From positions 42,086,664-42,150,663 of the forward strand of contig BRKX01000006.1 of the NCBI GenBank assembly GCA_026008535.1: a stretch of DNA of 64,000 bases. Direction: 5' to 3'. The translations under genes and the position numbers were made by a program. Shown here in pieces: positions 32,670-43,578 of this stretch. Position 1 is the stretch's first letter. Each line of letters begins with the position of its first letter. Below the pieces are notes generated by a model. The model saw nothing but the letters and a program-made list of their open reading frames with translations. It made no database searches and was not told the origin of the DNA. This stretch comes from Perilla frutescens. Its lineage: Eukaryota; Streptophyta; Magnoliopsida; Lamiales; Lamiaceae.

Positions 32670-35078
32670 CTAGTCCTTCTTGTGATCAGTTTTTCTTCTT
32701 TTGGCCAACAGCTCGGTGGGCTCCTCATCATCATCCTCGGTGCTGCTAGTTGACTCAGTTTCAGCGAACTGGAGTCTCTGTTGGGCTTGCAGCTGCTTGA
32801 TTTGCTCAGTATGCAGTTTAACCTGTTGCTGCAGGGACTCAATCAGTTCCACATAATGTGGAGGGAGCTGGACCATGGAACTGCTGGGTTGAACCATGAA
32901 CTGGACTGCTCTTGAGTCCGCTTCCTCCCCTTCTTCAGTTCCAACAAGTTCCTCGAAAGGGACTGTGTGGGAAATCTCGTCTGTCTCCATGCTGCGTTGG
33001 CAGACAGCCTGATTATTTTGAGCTGACTGATCAGTTGATTAATCAGTTTTATCCATCACTGGATCAGCTGGAGGAATAGGTGTGGCATTCCCTTTCTCAG
33101 CAGTTGTCCCTTGTGACATGACTGTTTGGGGCTCAGCTGTCTTATCAAACTGACGAGTTTGATCAGCTGACTCTTCTGAATCTTCTAGAATGACATTGAT
33201 TTCGATTTCAGTTCTGAGAAGAGATTTCTCAGAGTGAAGTTCTCTTATCACTTCATCGATGAGATCATCAATTGGATTCATTGTTCGGTCACTTGTAGCA
33301 GTTGATTGTTGTTCAGGCTGATGGCTATGTGACCTCTTCATCAATTGATTGAATAGCTATTTGTGTTGAACATGCGGATGCGACCACCTTTCTTGCTCTA
33401 GTTCAGTTGTGATGATTGGCAGGGTTAAGCAGTGAATTCTGCACAGTTCATCAAACATATCCTTCATTGATCCTTCAGTTGGATTTGAGCATTCTTTCCT
33501 CAGCTGTAGCTGCCTCTTGAGATGTTTGCCTTTAGTGATACTGGCATTCTCACTGTTTGTGCACCATAGGCTCCATTCTTCTTCTCGCCTCTAGAAACTC
33601 ATTCCATGAAAGGATAGCAATGATAGAAACTGTTCTGACTGGTATACGTGCCTCCATAAAAACCAGTAGATGTACCTGGTTAAGGTATTGAAGAGCTCCT
33701 CATGACCGGTTAGCTCATGAGCAAAATGTTGAGCCATGTGCTCCTGCGTGGTTTCATCAGCCCATTTCTTCACGGACTCTCGTTGGGAGTAGGCTCTTAT
33801 ATTTCCTTCGACTTGAGCTATTGGTGGGCAGGTCATTTGAAAGTAATCAGCTCTGGCTCCATTGTGAGGAATCCCTCTTGCAGGGATGATATCTTCTGGG
33901 TTGTCGCATGGAGCTGTATCTTCAATAGTTAAGTTTGGTGGAATTGTTGGATCTAGAATATGACTTGATCGTTTTCTCCTTCTGGACTGAGAGAGCAGTA
34001 TTCTTCTCATTCGTGGTTGATCAGCTGGCTTTTTCCTTGTAACTGATCTGACAGTAGTTGGCCTAGCTGACTGTCCGATCATGCCAGGTCTAGTAGCAAC
34101 TAAACTGTGTTGTCTGAATCTCTGAGCTATTGGAATTTCGTCATCAGAGTCAGTAGTTGGCTTCTTTCCCTTGCCTTCAGCTGCAGGCTTCTTTCTTCTT
34201 GACTGATCAGTTTGTTCCAGATCAATCTAAACAATTCTGAGAGGTTTTGAGATGAAGTCATTACTGACTATTGTTTTGAATTCCTTCTCCTCAGCTATCC
34301 ATGGGAACTGCTTTTCCAGAATTATGCTGACTCGGCTGATATATCCAATTATTTGAGGGAACTTCTCACCATTCCAGCTTCATTCAATGATATCAACGTA
34401 CCTCTTCAGTTGTTCGAAGAAGTACTGTGCCCAGTTGATATCCATTCGGTTGTAGATGGCAGCGCATATTTTATACTTTGTTGTTGTCATTTCCGATTGG
34501 CTGCCAGTTGTTCCAACCATGATTTTTGAAGCAATAACAGCGAGTACCTGGAATTCATCTTGAAACTTTGATATAAGATGATTGCTCTTATATGATTGAG
34601 GCTCTCCTTCCTTTTTCCAGAAGTCATATGCTTCCTGGAAATTCACTTGAACGTCCTTCAGCTTGAGTACGTTGTTGGGTAGTCCAAATATGTTGCTCAG
34701 GGACTCAGCTGTTACGATAATAGCGTGTCCTTTAACCTCCGATCTGATTTCCTTGGGATTCGAAGATCCGTTTGAATTTAGATAAAATTCAGCAACTGGT
34801 TCAATGTAGATTCATTCTAGAAACACCTCCAGAAACTTTTTCAGCCTGGCCTGAGAAAGCTTTTCGACGATCATTCTGCTTAGCGGAGAAGCTTTACAAG
34901 CTTGAAGAAATCCGGTTGGATTGAAAAATTTGTCTCTATCGAGCTTATCACAGAAAGCTTTAGAGTCTTCTCCGGATTGTTGGAAATTGAATCTTCTGCG
35001 TGATGGATTTTGAGCCATGATTCTTCGAAAGAGATTGACTTGCGAAGTTGAGGAATTTGATCTTTCAAGATTGAACAA
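32670..35078 (-). pseudogene. Element C downstream ORF E1 (env-position ORF, first copy)
   Basis: One minus-strand frame of about 800 codons, probably from the ATG at 35018 (MAQNPSRRRF), to a stop at 32670. Stops near 34812, 34380, 34230, 33591, 33370 and 33039 break it, with no frameshift. N-terminal blocks match E2 and E3: VAEFYLN, IASKIMVGTTGS, INWAQYFFEQLKR, ADYFQMTCPP. A TAG follows FHGMSF as in E2. The C-terminal part has basic SRRRKRSS, a predicted coiled-coil stretch (LIESLQQQVKLHTEQIKQLQ), an acidic run and AKRRKTDHKKD. No membrane span seen. It is the longest of the three tandem copies and follows RNase H at a distance of about 720 bp. Confidence 0.72.
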
Positions 35079-35800
35079 GCTTTTGACGAGAGAAAGGTAG
35101 AAGGCCAGTAACTTTGTGGTAAAAATTGGAAAGCTTATCTCGATTGTTCAGCCGACTTATTTATATAGAGAGATTTGGCTCATCCAACGGTTGTGACTCT
35201 TGGTCTCCCTAAATTCAACGGTCGGATTAGATCAATCGACCCGTCGATTGGCTTTTCATTTCTATCCGTTGGGAATTAAGGAGGAGAGAGAAAGACGGTT
35301 CAACGGTAACATTTGGATGACACGTGTTTTTATCGTTTCCACTATTTGAGACTTTTGAACTTATCTCTTCTCTTTAGCAGTTTCTTCTTAGCTTGAAAAC
35401 TTATTACGTCATCAGTTGAGTTTGGCCGTAACTGATGGTTTTTCTGTTGATCAGTTCCAACTGGGATGTCTTCTCATCAGTTCCTGACTGGTCTTAACTG
35501 CTCAATTATTCAAACAGCTGCTTCTCAGTTCAGCTGTTCTCCTTCAGCTAGTCCTTGAGCTGATATCTCTTTTTGAGTTTACTTCAGTTCCTATGACTTT
35601 TTCGTCAGTTTGATCAATTTGCAGCTCATATGTTCTGCATAACTGACTGAATTATCAGTTTGAGTTATTGAACTGATGATTCAGTTGAACTGCTAGGGTA
35701 AACTGATCATTTCCAGTTTGCTTATTTCTTAGCAGCTTCTTACATATACTTCAAACTGGTGGATTATGTGGCGAACTGATCAGTTTTTCGTCTTTTTGAC
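35079..35800 (-). other. Spacer between RNase H and E1
   Basis: Non-coding and extremely rich in CAGTT/AACTG words. It holds the minus-strand TATA-like TATATAAATA (35158-35167), 140 bases upstream of the E1 start, and CACGTG at 35321-35326. Repeated CCGTTG words are shared with the spacer upstream of E2. Confidence 0.6.
35158..35167 (-). promoter_or_regulatory. TATA-like box upstream of E1
   Basis: TATATAAATA on the minus strand, the best TATA match of the three E-ORF spacers, 140 bases before the ATG at 35018. Confidence 0.45.
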
Positions 35801-36330
35801 TCAGTTTCTTTCTTCAGCTGGAGTGGTTCCTTGGCCTTTTTCTTCCAGTTCATCATCTTCATCCTGTGATGCCAGCTCCAGCAGTCCCAATTGTATGCAT
35901 AGCTCCATAAACCTTGCTTCAGGAAACAGTTTGGTGAAGATGTCAGCTATCTGCTTCTCAGTATTGACATATTTGATGCATATGTCTTTTTTCTCGATGT
36001 GATCTTTGATGAAGTGGTGCCTTATGTCAATGTCCTTAGTTTTTGAATGTAGAACTGGATTCTGAGATATCGTGATTGCACTATTGTTGTCACAGTAGAT
36101 AGGCACTTCTTCAGTTTCAACTTTGTAATCCTTCAAATGTTGCTTCATCCAGAGTATTTGAGCACAACAGCTTCCAGCAGCTACATACTCTGCTTCAGTT
36201 GTTGACGTGGTAACTGAATGCTGCTTCTTGCTAAACCAGGATATCAGTTTGCTTCCAAGAAACTAACATGTTCCACTGGTGCTTTTTCTGTCAATCTTGC
36301 ATCCACCAAAGTCTGAGTCTGAATATCCAA
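35801..36330 (-). pseudogene. Element C RNase H
   Basis: Minus-strand segment with GYSDSDFGGCKIDRKSTSGT (first Asp), STTEAEYVAAGSC (Glu) and IYCDNNSAITISQNP (Asp), then HSKTKDIDIRHHFIKDHIEK, ending in an acidic tail at the stop at 35801. A TGA-type break lies near 36332 and a TAG near 36265 (after GTC). It is in the same frame as the second half of reverse transcriptase. Confidence 0.88.
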
Positions 36331-37440
36331 TTTAACTCAAACTGTCATCTCTAGGATACCATAATCCAAGATTTATGGTTCCTTTGAGATATTTGATAAT
36401 TCTCTTAGCTGCTTCAAGATGACTTTTCTTTGGATTAGATTGAAACCGCGCATATAGGCCGACTGAATATGAGATGTCTTGCCGACTGGCTGTTAAGTAA
36501 AGTAGGGACCCAATGATTCCTCTGTAGTAAGTTTGGCTAACTGATTCTCCTTCTTCATCAAGAGTTAGTTGAACTGATGTGTTCATTGGAACCTTGAGAG
36601 TTTTCCCTTCACTTACTCCAAACTTCCTGACTAGCTCCTTGGTGTACTTCGTCTGGCTGATGTGAATTCCATCTTTCAGCTGCTTTACTTGGAGTCCTAG
36701 GAAGAATGTCATTTCTCCCATCATGCTCATCTCGAATTCGCTTTGCATCAGTTGAGCGAACCGTGTGCATAGATCTTTACTTTTGATCCAAAAATTATGT
36801 CATCCATATAAATTTAAACCATTAAGATCTCAGTTGATCGTTCTATTTGGAATAGAGTCCGATCAATGACTCCTTTTTGAAACCCGTTTTTCAACAAGAA
36901 TGTTGTTAGAGTTTCATACCACGCTCTTGGAGCTTGCTTCAGTCCGTAGAGAGCCTTTTTTAGTTTGAAGACTTGATCACCAATTTCAAAGCCTGGCGGT
37001 TGCTCGACATACACGTCCTCCTTGAGCATTCCTTGAAGAAAAGCACTCTTGACATCCATTTGGTAGACTGTGAAGTTAAAGTGAGCTGCATAGGCTAGGA
37101 ACAGTCTGATGGCTTCCAATCTTGCAACTGGCGCAAATGTCTCATCAAAGTCAATTCCTTCACTTTGTGAGTAACCTTTGGCTACCAGTCTAGCCTTATT
37201 TCTTGTGATGACTCCTTGTTCATCCAGTTTGTTGCGAAACACCCATTTTGTGCCAATGACCTTCTGGGTTTTTGGCCTATCAACGAGAAACCATACGTCA
37301 TTTCGTGTGAACTGGTTCAGTTCTTCTTGCATAGCCATGATCCAGTCTGAATCTTCTAAGGCTTCCTTGACGTATGCTGGTTCAGTTTGAGAGATAAAGC
37401 ATGTGAATAATGCATGCTCAGTTGATCCTCTGGTCTGAAC
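36331..37440 (-). pseudogene. Element C reverse transcriptase
   Basis: On the minus strand from about 37440: [20 protein letters not shown] (the pre-RT linker typical of Sirevirus pol), then [52 protein letters not shown] and IYMDDIIFG, the catalytic YxDD box, just after an in-frame TAG/TAA at about 36812. A frame change near 36790 leads into FFLGLQVKQLKDGIHISQ and GIIGSLLYLTASRQDISYSV. The integrase that should precede this linker is absent: the linker begins within about 30 bases of the gag stop. Confidence 0.9.
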
Positions 37441-37468
37441 TCGACTTCTTGGATCACCAACTATCTTG

Positions 37469-39389
37469 TCAGTTGGATGGCTTCGGAGCCACTTGAGCCA
37501 TTTTATACTGAGTTGGTGGCCTTTGTTGAACTAGAGGCTTTGGACGAGTAGACTGACTTGAGTGAACTGATGGTCTTGGCTGGGAACTGGGCTTTAGCTG
37601 ACCAGGTGTTTTAGATTGGTAGAACTGACCAAACTTTTTAGGTTGGGTCTGGGGATTTTTCAATATTCCATTTCCTTTGTTTGACTCAGCTGGTTGATCC
37701 TGAGATCTCGTGAACCCTTTTAGGATACCCTTGTCACTAGGTTGAGCAACTGTTTTTCCCTTTTCTAGGGCAGTGAACTTGCTATATCCTAGCCCTGAGC
37801 TGTCAGTTCCAGTTCTTTGATGACTGAGTATTTCATCTAGAGTCTGAGATCCCTTTTTGAACTTTAGGTTTACCTTTTCTTTTTCAAGGATCTCTTGCTT
37901 GAGTTTTTGATTTTCTTTCTCTAGATCAGCTGTTCTTAGTTTCAATTCCTCAAATTCTATAAGCTGGGATTCAAGATACTCTAGTCTTTCATGATCAATG
38001 CTCAGTTTCCTGACCTTGTTTCTCAGTTCATCATTTTCATCTTTCAGTTCAACATGCAAACATGAGATTGAAGCTAATTGGTCTTCTAGCATCATAAGTT
38101 TCACATCAAGCTCATTACTAGAGACAGTTGCTTCATTGATATGGTAAAAAAAAGTTTGAGAGTCAGCTGTACTAACCTCTTCATCATGGTCAGCCATGAG
38201 GCAGAATAATACTTCATCATCATCTGAGCTGTAGCCGTCATAATCGATTCCAGAAGAATAGTCTGAATCATCCAACACAACATTCACAAGATTTACGACC
38301 ATTGCTTTTCTTTTGAAGAAGCTTTTTTTTACCTTGGCTTTCTTGTCTTCGGGGAGTTCTGGACATTCGAACCTGTAATGTCCTTGTTTATGACAATGAA
38401 AACAATCTCCAAGATTGCGATTGCCACTCCTGAATGGTTCAGTTGGCCGTTCAGCTGGTTGGTAGGCTTTTTCAACTTTTGGGATTTCATCAGTCTGAGG
38501 TGAAACTGATTGTTTATCCCGAGTTCTCTTCAAATTTTCGAGCAACTTGGTAACTGATTGAATCTGATCATTGATGTCCTTTTGCAGTTGCCTCCCTTTT
38601 CCATTCAGTTGAATATCCGCCTTGATTTTCTTTGGCTGGTGAGCTCCTAGGTCGGAAGCTGTTTCTTCCTTGAGCGTCTCTAAACCTGGGCCTTTCGCCA
38701 TAGAAAGCTGCGTCTTGAGCTGATGATGTCGACGCTTCTCTTTTTTGGTTTAGACTGTACTCATGAGCTTTAAGAAAATCAAATAGTTCCCTTGGAGTGA
38801 TGCTGTTTAGGTTTCTTGACTCCTTTGTAGCTATCACTTTCATATCCCATTCATCAGTGAGATTATCCAATATTTTGGAATTCATCTCTGAATTGGGATA
38901 ACTTCTTCCAAGGTTGTTCATCTCATTGATGATGCCTAGAAATCTAGTTTCAAGGCTTGAGATGGACTCTTCTGCCTGCATTTTGAAGGATTCATACCTG
39001 TCAACCTCCAGTTGGAGCTTGTTTCCTTTTATAGCTTCAGACTCTCTACAAAGATCTGCTAGTAGGTCCCATATTTCTTTGGCAGTTGTGCAATTCTTGG
39101 TATCCTTCATAATATCTTCATCTAGAGTTTGGAATAATACAACTTGAGCAACGAACTCTAGATTCTTCAACTTCTTCTCTTCACTGGTGAGAAGATTAGT
39201 TGGATTCAGAATCCTTGCTGGTTGATTGATATCAACTATGTGAGCATCATTGTCCATCATGATGATGATTGGACCTTCTTCAATGACTTTCCACATATTC
39301 TCATGAATTGAGCAGAGATGCGCTTTCATTCTCCTGCTCCAATTATCATAGTTCTCAACTGAAAACAAAAGTAGCTTATGGTTTCCCAT
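37469..39389 (-). pseudogene. Element C gag with zinc knuckle and coiled coil
   Basis: Minus strand, probable start MGNHKLLLF at 39389. The first ORF (to 38568) carries the copia-type gag domain: FSVENYDNWSRRMKAHL, then AKEIWDLLADLC and ESISSLETRFLGIINEMNNL. A one-base frame change near 38700 passes into a second ORF (38701-37469, 410 codons). That ORF has zinc knuckle CFHCHKQGHYRFEC (about 38404-38363), an acidic region, a heptad-like coiled coil (about 38080-37850) and a glutamine/proline-rich tail. The size and coiled coil fit Sirevirus gag. It ends at 37469, next to the reverse transcriptase linker, with no protease motif in between. Confidence 0.85.
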
Positions 39390-39463
39390 AGCTGGAATGT
39401 TAGCACAGATAATTAGATCTGATTCAATTGATCTACAGAAACGGTTGATCCTTAGAATCAACC

Positions 39464-39475
39464 GTTCTGATACCA
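39464..39475 (-). other. Primer-binding site of element C
   Basis: TGGTATCAGAAC on the minus strand, two bases from the 5' LTR end; initiator-Met-tRNA type. It fixes the orientation of the element. Confidence 0.9.
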
Positions 39476-39477
39476 CT

Positions 39478-41299
39478 TGTTGGTCCCGGGCGAGTCGGTA
39501 TCAGTTTAGAGGGGGGAGGGTGAATAAACTGATTCAGAAACTTTTACTTTAGATGCGGAAAATAGGGCCCTTTGACTCGCTTGAAGAAACTTATCTATGC
39601 ACCAACTTGATAATCAGTTGAGACAGTTTGAGTACAGCTTGTGTGATGTTGTGTGCAGTTAGAGATATGCAATGATCAATAATTACAGAACATAAGAGAT
39701 TTATAGAGGTGTGAAGTCTCAAACTTCTACGTCCTATCTTCCTTCCGCAGAAGGGCAACTTCACTATATAACTTGAGTTCCTTTACAAATTACACAATGA
39801 AGGACAGTTGGCTGAACCTGGTAACTGCTCGCTACCTCAGCTGGTCGACGACTCACACTTGAAGTCCCTAACTGCTCGCTAGGAAGGTAGATGCTATTGT
39901 CGTCTTTACAAGGTTTTAGATCTCTTTCGATCTTCAAGAGGTTAGTCTTGAACAAGGGGGTATCAACTGATGTGCTCCTTTGATTCAGCTGAGTAGTTGA
40001 TCTTGAATAGCTGAAAACTGAGAAGGCTGCCCTGGCTGGTTCGTCAACAGCTGGTTGGATGTCTTGATTCAGTAAATTCTTCTTCTCAGTTTGACTTTTT
40101 TAGTTTCTATCTAACGTTGCACTTGAGCTTGAGTGAGAGGAAGAAAGAAAAGCTCTGCTTGTATATGCGAAGGTTGGCAAGAGGTTATGTTTGCGAAAAG
40201 TTGTTTAAAACTCTAATTCACCCGTCTTTTATAGAGGAGTGATTTTATGACCATTGAGCTCCATTGTCCATTTGATCAGTGGCTCTGTTGGCTCATCAAT
40301 GGCATGTGGTCTTAAATGATCGCTTGGATCGTTTGGTTGAAGTAGCCGTTACTCTGCCAATTGATCTTCATTGAATTCCAGGATCTTTGAAGGATCATTT
40401 ATTCCAAGATACGCTGATTTAAGCAATACACTCCAGGAGTCTTCTGGCTTCAGCTCTCTTGGCAGTTTGGAATTTTAGTTGGCAGTTTTGGATTTCTCAG
40501 CTTAGTTGCAGTATCATCCCAACTAGCAGTTCTGAGCTTGTCAGCTGAGTCTGGCTATCGCTCCAGTTGGTAGCTCTGGGCTTATCAGCCGAGTCTGCCT
40601 GTTCCTCCAGTTGGCAGTTCTGGGCTTGTCAGCTGAGATTGGCCATTGCTCCAGTTGGCAGTTCTGGGCTTGTCAGCTGAGATTGGCCATTGCTCCAGTT
40701 GGCAGTTCTGGGCTTGTCAGTTGAGATTGGCCATTGCTCCAGTTGGCAGTTTTGGGCCTTTCAGCTGAGATTGACCATTGCTCCAGTTGGCAGTTCTGGG
40801 CTTGTCAGCTGAGATTGGTCATTGCTCCAGTTGGCAGTTCTGGGCTTGTCAGCTGAGATTGGCCATTGCTCCAGTTGGCAGTTCTGGGCTTGTTAGCTGA
40901 GATTGACCATTGCTCCAGTTGTCAGTTTTAGGCTTGTCAGCTGCGATTGACCATTGTTCCAGTTGGCTACTGTCAGTCTCTGGCATAAATTGATATTCTA
41001 TCAACTTCTTCAATCTTTGGTCAACTCCTTTCTCCCTCAGTTCAGCTGACTCGATTGTCAGCTTGCTTTGATCGGTATGATTCATCAGCCAAGTTGAACT
41101 TTAGCCTGGATGACGTGTCTTTCAACTTGTGGGTCATTCTTCAGATTGGTTGACTTTGACTCTTCTAGAGTTCTTCTTCGATGATGCAATGGGCTGATCA
41201 GCTTCGATCTACAGCTTGAATTTTGGTCAATTTTTCATAAATAATTTTGACATCTCATCAAAACCTGATCTAGGGGTTCCTTGATAGTTTTTCCCAACA
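39478..41299 (-). repeat. 5' LTR of element C (complete)
   Basis: 1822 bp, uninterrupted. On the plus strand it runs TGTTGGTCCCGGGCGAG to TTCCCAACA and matches the split 3' LTR from 18199 almost base for base at first sight. It holds the 44-bp array with one more unit than the other LTR. Confidence 0.93.
40517..40970. repeat. 44-bp tandem array in the 5' LTR of element C
   Basis: About ten units with starts at 40561, 40605, 40649, 40693, 40737, 40781, 40825, 40869, 40913 and 40957, each containing CTCCAGTTGGCAGTTCTGGG. Same array as 19237-19655 but one unit longer. Confidence 0.95.
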
Positions 41300-42914
41300 T
41301 CTATTTTGTCACACAACATAGTATTAAATAGAAGCATCGCATAAGCCCATCCACACAAATCATACATTCATATAACCTATCGGGCTTTTAGGTTTTATGC
41401 AACCCGCCCGTCGAGCACCCTAGTTTAGCCATCATAATATAGAGGTTCAACGACATATATTTGCATGTAGAAGGCTCCAAGATCGAACGACCCGTCTTTA
41501 AAACATTTACACATTATATCAAGATAAATTCAACATAACTATAAAATAGGGCTAGTCCTATCCCCAATGATCATTGATCATCAAAACAAAAGAAGAATGA
41601 TCAATGAAATAATAATAATAATTATGAATATTTCAAAAAGAGCATGCAAAAGTAAACACAAGCTTGTGAGGGTTCTCTTGTATTCTCAACGCTCCTACTC
41701 GAGCCTCAACTCCTCAACCTGAAATTTATTAAATGAATGGGGTGAGTATTTAACAACATACTCAGTGGGGAAACACCGCAAATAGTTATAGATAATTGCA
41801 CAAGTGAAAATATAACATATGTAAATTTCTTTACTTTGTGGAGACTAGCCTCAACCTCGTAGGGCCCAAACATCATGATGCCCCTGTTAGTGAACGTCTT
41901 AGCACTGTGGGGATGCCCGCAGACTTATTATTCCCCATGGAGGAAATTAACAAGTCTATATCGATCCCGAAGGACCCCTTTATCAATCCCGAAGGATCTC
42001 TTTATTGCCCCGAAGGGTCTCATTCATATAACCAGTCCGAAGACCCTGCATACTTATACAATCAAAGCACAATAGTAACTATAACTTTACACGTGTTTAC
42101 AGTTTAGAGTAACCCTACCTTATGAGACGCTTTCGAAATTCTCTCTACCTTTAAAATACTTCCTTGCCGTGCACAAGTCATCCTCCTCGAACTACAATAC
42201 GTCACATATCACCTTTAAACCCCTTTTTCATTTTAGACGTCGAGTTATACAATTATTCTATAATTTTGACCAAACACATTCTATACATTATTTTAAGATT
42301 TTTATACATATCCACATAGACAGCCATGGATATACAAGCTCATACTATGATTTTAGACTCAAAATACAAATTAAAACTCTTTGAGGCATTTAACCGAGCA
42401 CGTTACGTGCACCCATTTAAACCACATGAACGTGTCTCAATTTAAATCCTTTAAACCCATAATTCCCAATACATGTACTTCCATCCTAGGGCTATGGCAT
42501 ACATAAAAATTAATACCACACAACCATCACAACACCTCCAACCAACTACTAACATATCAAGGGAAAATTAGGGCAAAAATATCCAAACTATAGCAACAAT
42601 GAATCATAGGAATTTCAATGAATTACACATATAGCTTCAATGGGGTAAATAAGCCATATGTTCAAGATATCAAAGAAAGAGGATTAATAAAATTGAAAAC
42701 CCTAACTTTTTGGTTACAAACCCTTAATTCAAATCAACAAGAAATGGTGTTTAATCACCAAGAGAAAATGGTATGAAGTTACCTTGGTTGATGGGTGATG
42801 ATGAGAGAATCCACTCAAAGAACTTGAAGATGTTCTTGAGAGAATTTTGGAGGAAAATCGCCAAGATGAAAGAAGAAATGAAGATGAATGAGTGAGGAGA
42901 AGTGTTTAAAAAGT

Positions 42915-43205
42915 GGAAACCCCGAAGCCAAAAGCGACCTAGGGGGGTCGCGTTCAGAGGCCACGTTTGGTTAACACAGCAAGGCGCGACCTAAGGGGGT
43001 TGCGTTTGAAGGTTGAGTTCGAGCTAAAGAAAAATGGCTCTCTGAAGCCGATGACACGCGACCTAAATGTCGCGTTTGCAGCTCGCGTTGCAGACCCGCT
43101 CAGCATGCGACTTGGAGAGGGTCGCATTTCACAGTCGCGTCTCGGCTTCACTGCGAGGCGCAACTCAGTGTACTCGCGCTTGAGGGTCACATTTCAGACT
43201 TGATT
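42915..43205. repeat. GC-rich array in LTR family B, copy 2
   Basis: Repeated GCGACC and GGTCGCG words in both orientations (near 42926, 42944, 42985, 43056, 43069, 43125), in the position of the CpG-rich minisatellite of copy 1 but with a different unit. Open frames over it on both strands are by-products of composition. Confidence 0.75.
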
Positions 43206-43578
43206 TGTTATTTTGAATACAATCCAGCTCCCGGACATTTCCAACTTCATTTAACTTTCTAATTTAAACATAACTTAAATTTTCAAAACACATTTAATAC
43301 ATATATCGAATAAAAGTAACTTTAATTGCATTCGATCATTATCATATAACTCGAGATTATAGTATTAAAAATCAACATGTATTATACACTTAGTATAATA
43401 TCACCGTGATATGATGTATCGGCTTGAGTGGGACAACCTGCATTAGAACAACGACATAATATACAAACATACCATCATCTTACCATCATAATTAATATTC
43501 AAACAATATTAATTCAAAATCATTTACCAAAAATTATAATTTATAATTTAGCAAAAAGGATCAGGGTATCACATGCAT

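Larger units (their letters stand above)
18194..41304 (-). mobile_element. Sirevirus-like Ty1/copia element C with three downstream ORFs and no integrase
   Basis: Flanked by the perfect duplication tctat (18194-18198, 41300-41304); LTR ends are TGTTGG and CCAACA. Transcription is on the minus strand: 5' LTR 41299-39478, primer site 39475-39464, gag, reverse transcriptase, RNase H, three tandem ORFs (E1-E3), purine tracts, 3' LTR 27559-18199 (split by copia D). Sirevirus evidence: long LTRs (1822 bp), large gag with coiled coil, an extra region after RNase H, and several AAGGGGGAA-type purine tracts before the 3' LTR next to a TTTTGACATCATCAA word. Protease and integrase are absent. All ORFs carry stops or frame changes. 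Confidence 0.85.
18016..43578 (-). mobile_element. Solo LTR family B, copy 2, split by element C
   Basis: Begins TGTAACGCCCC at 18021 and ends AGGGTATCACA at 43573, flanked by the perfect duplication tgcat (18016-18020, 43574-43578). Its two parts (18021-18198 and 41305-43573) match copy 1 (8501-10786) in order and content. Shared blocks include ACTACTC, GGCCACGTCACTTA, the CCCGAAGG repeats, a GC-rich array and the ttataatttagcaaaa stretch before the end. It has no internal coding region, so it is a second solo LTR of that family. Confidence 0.9.
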
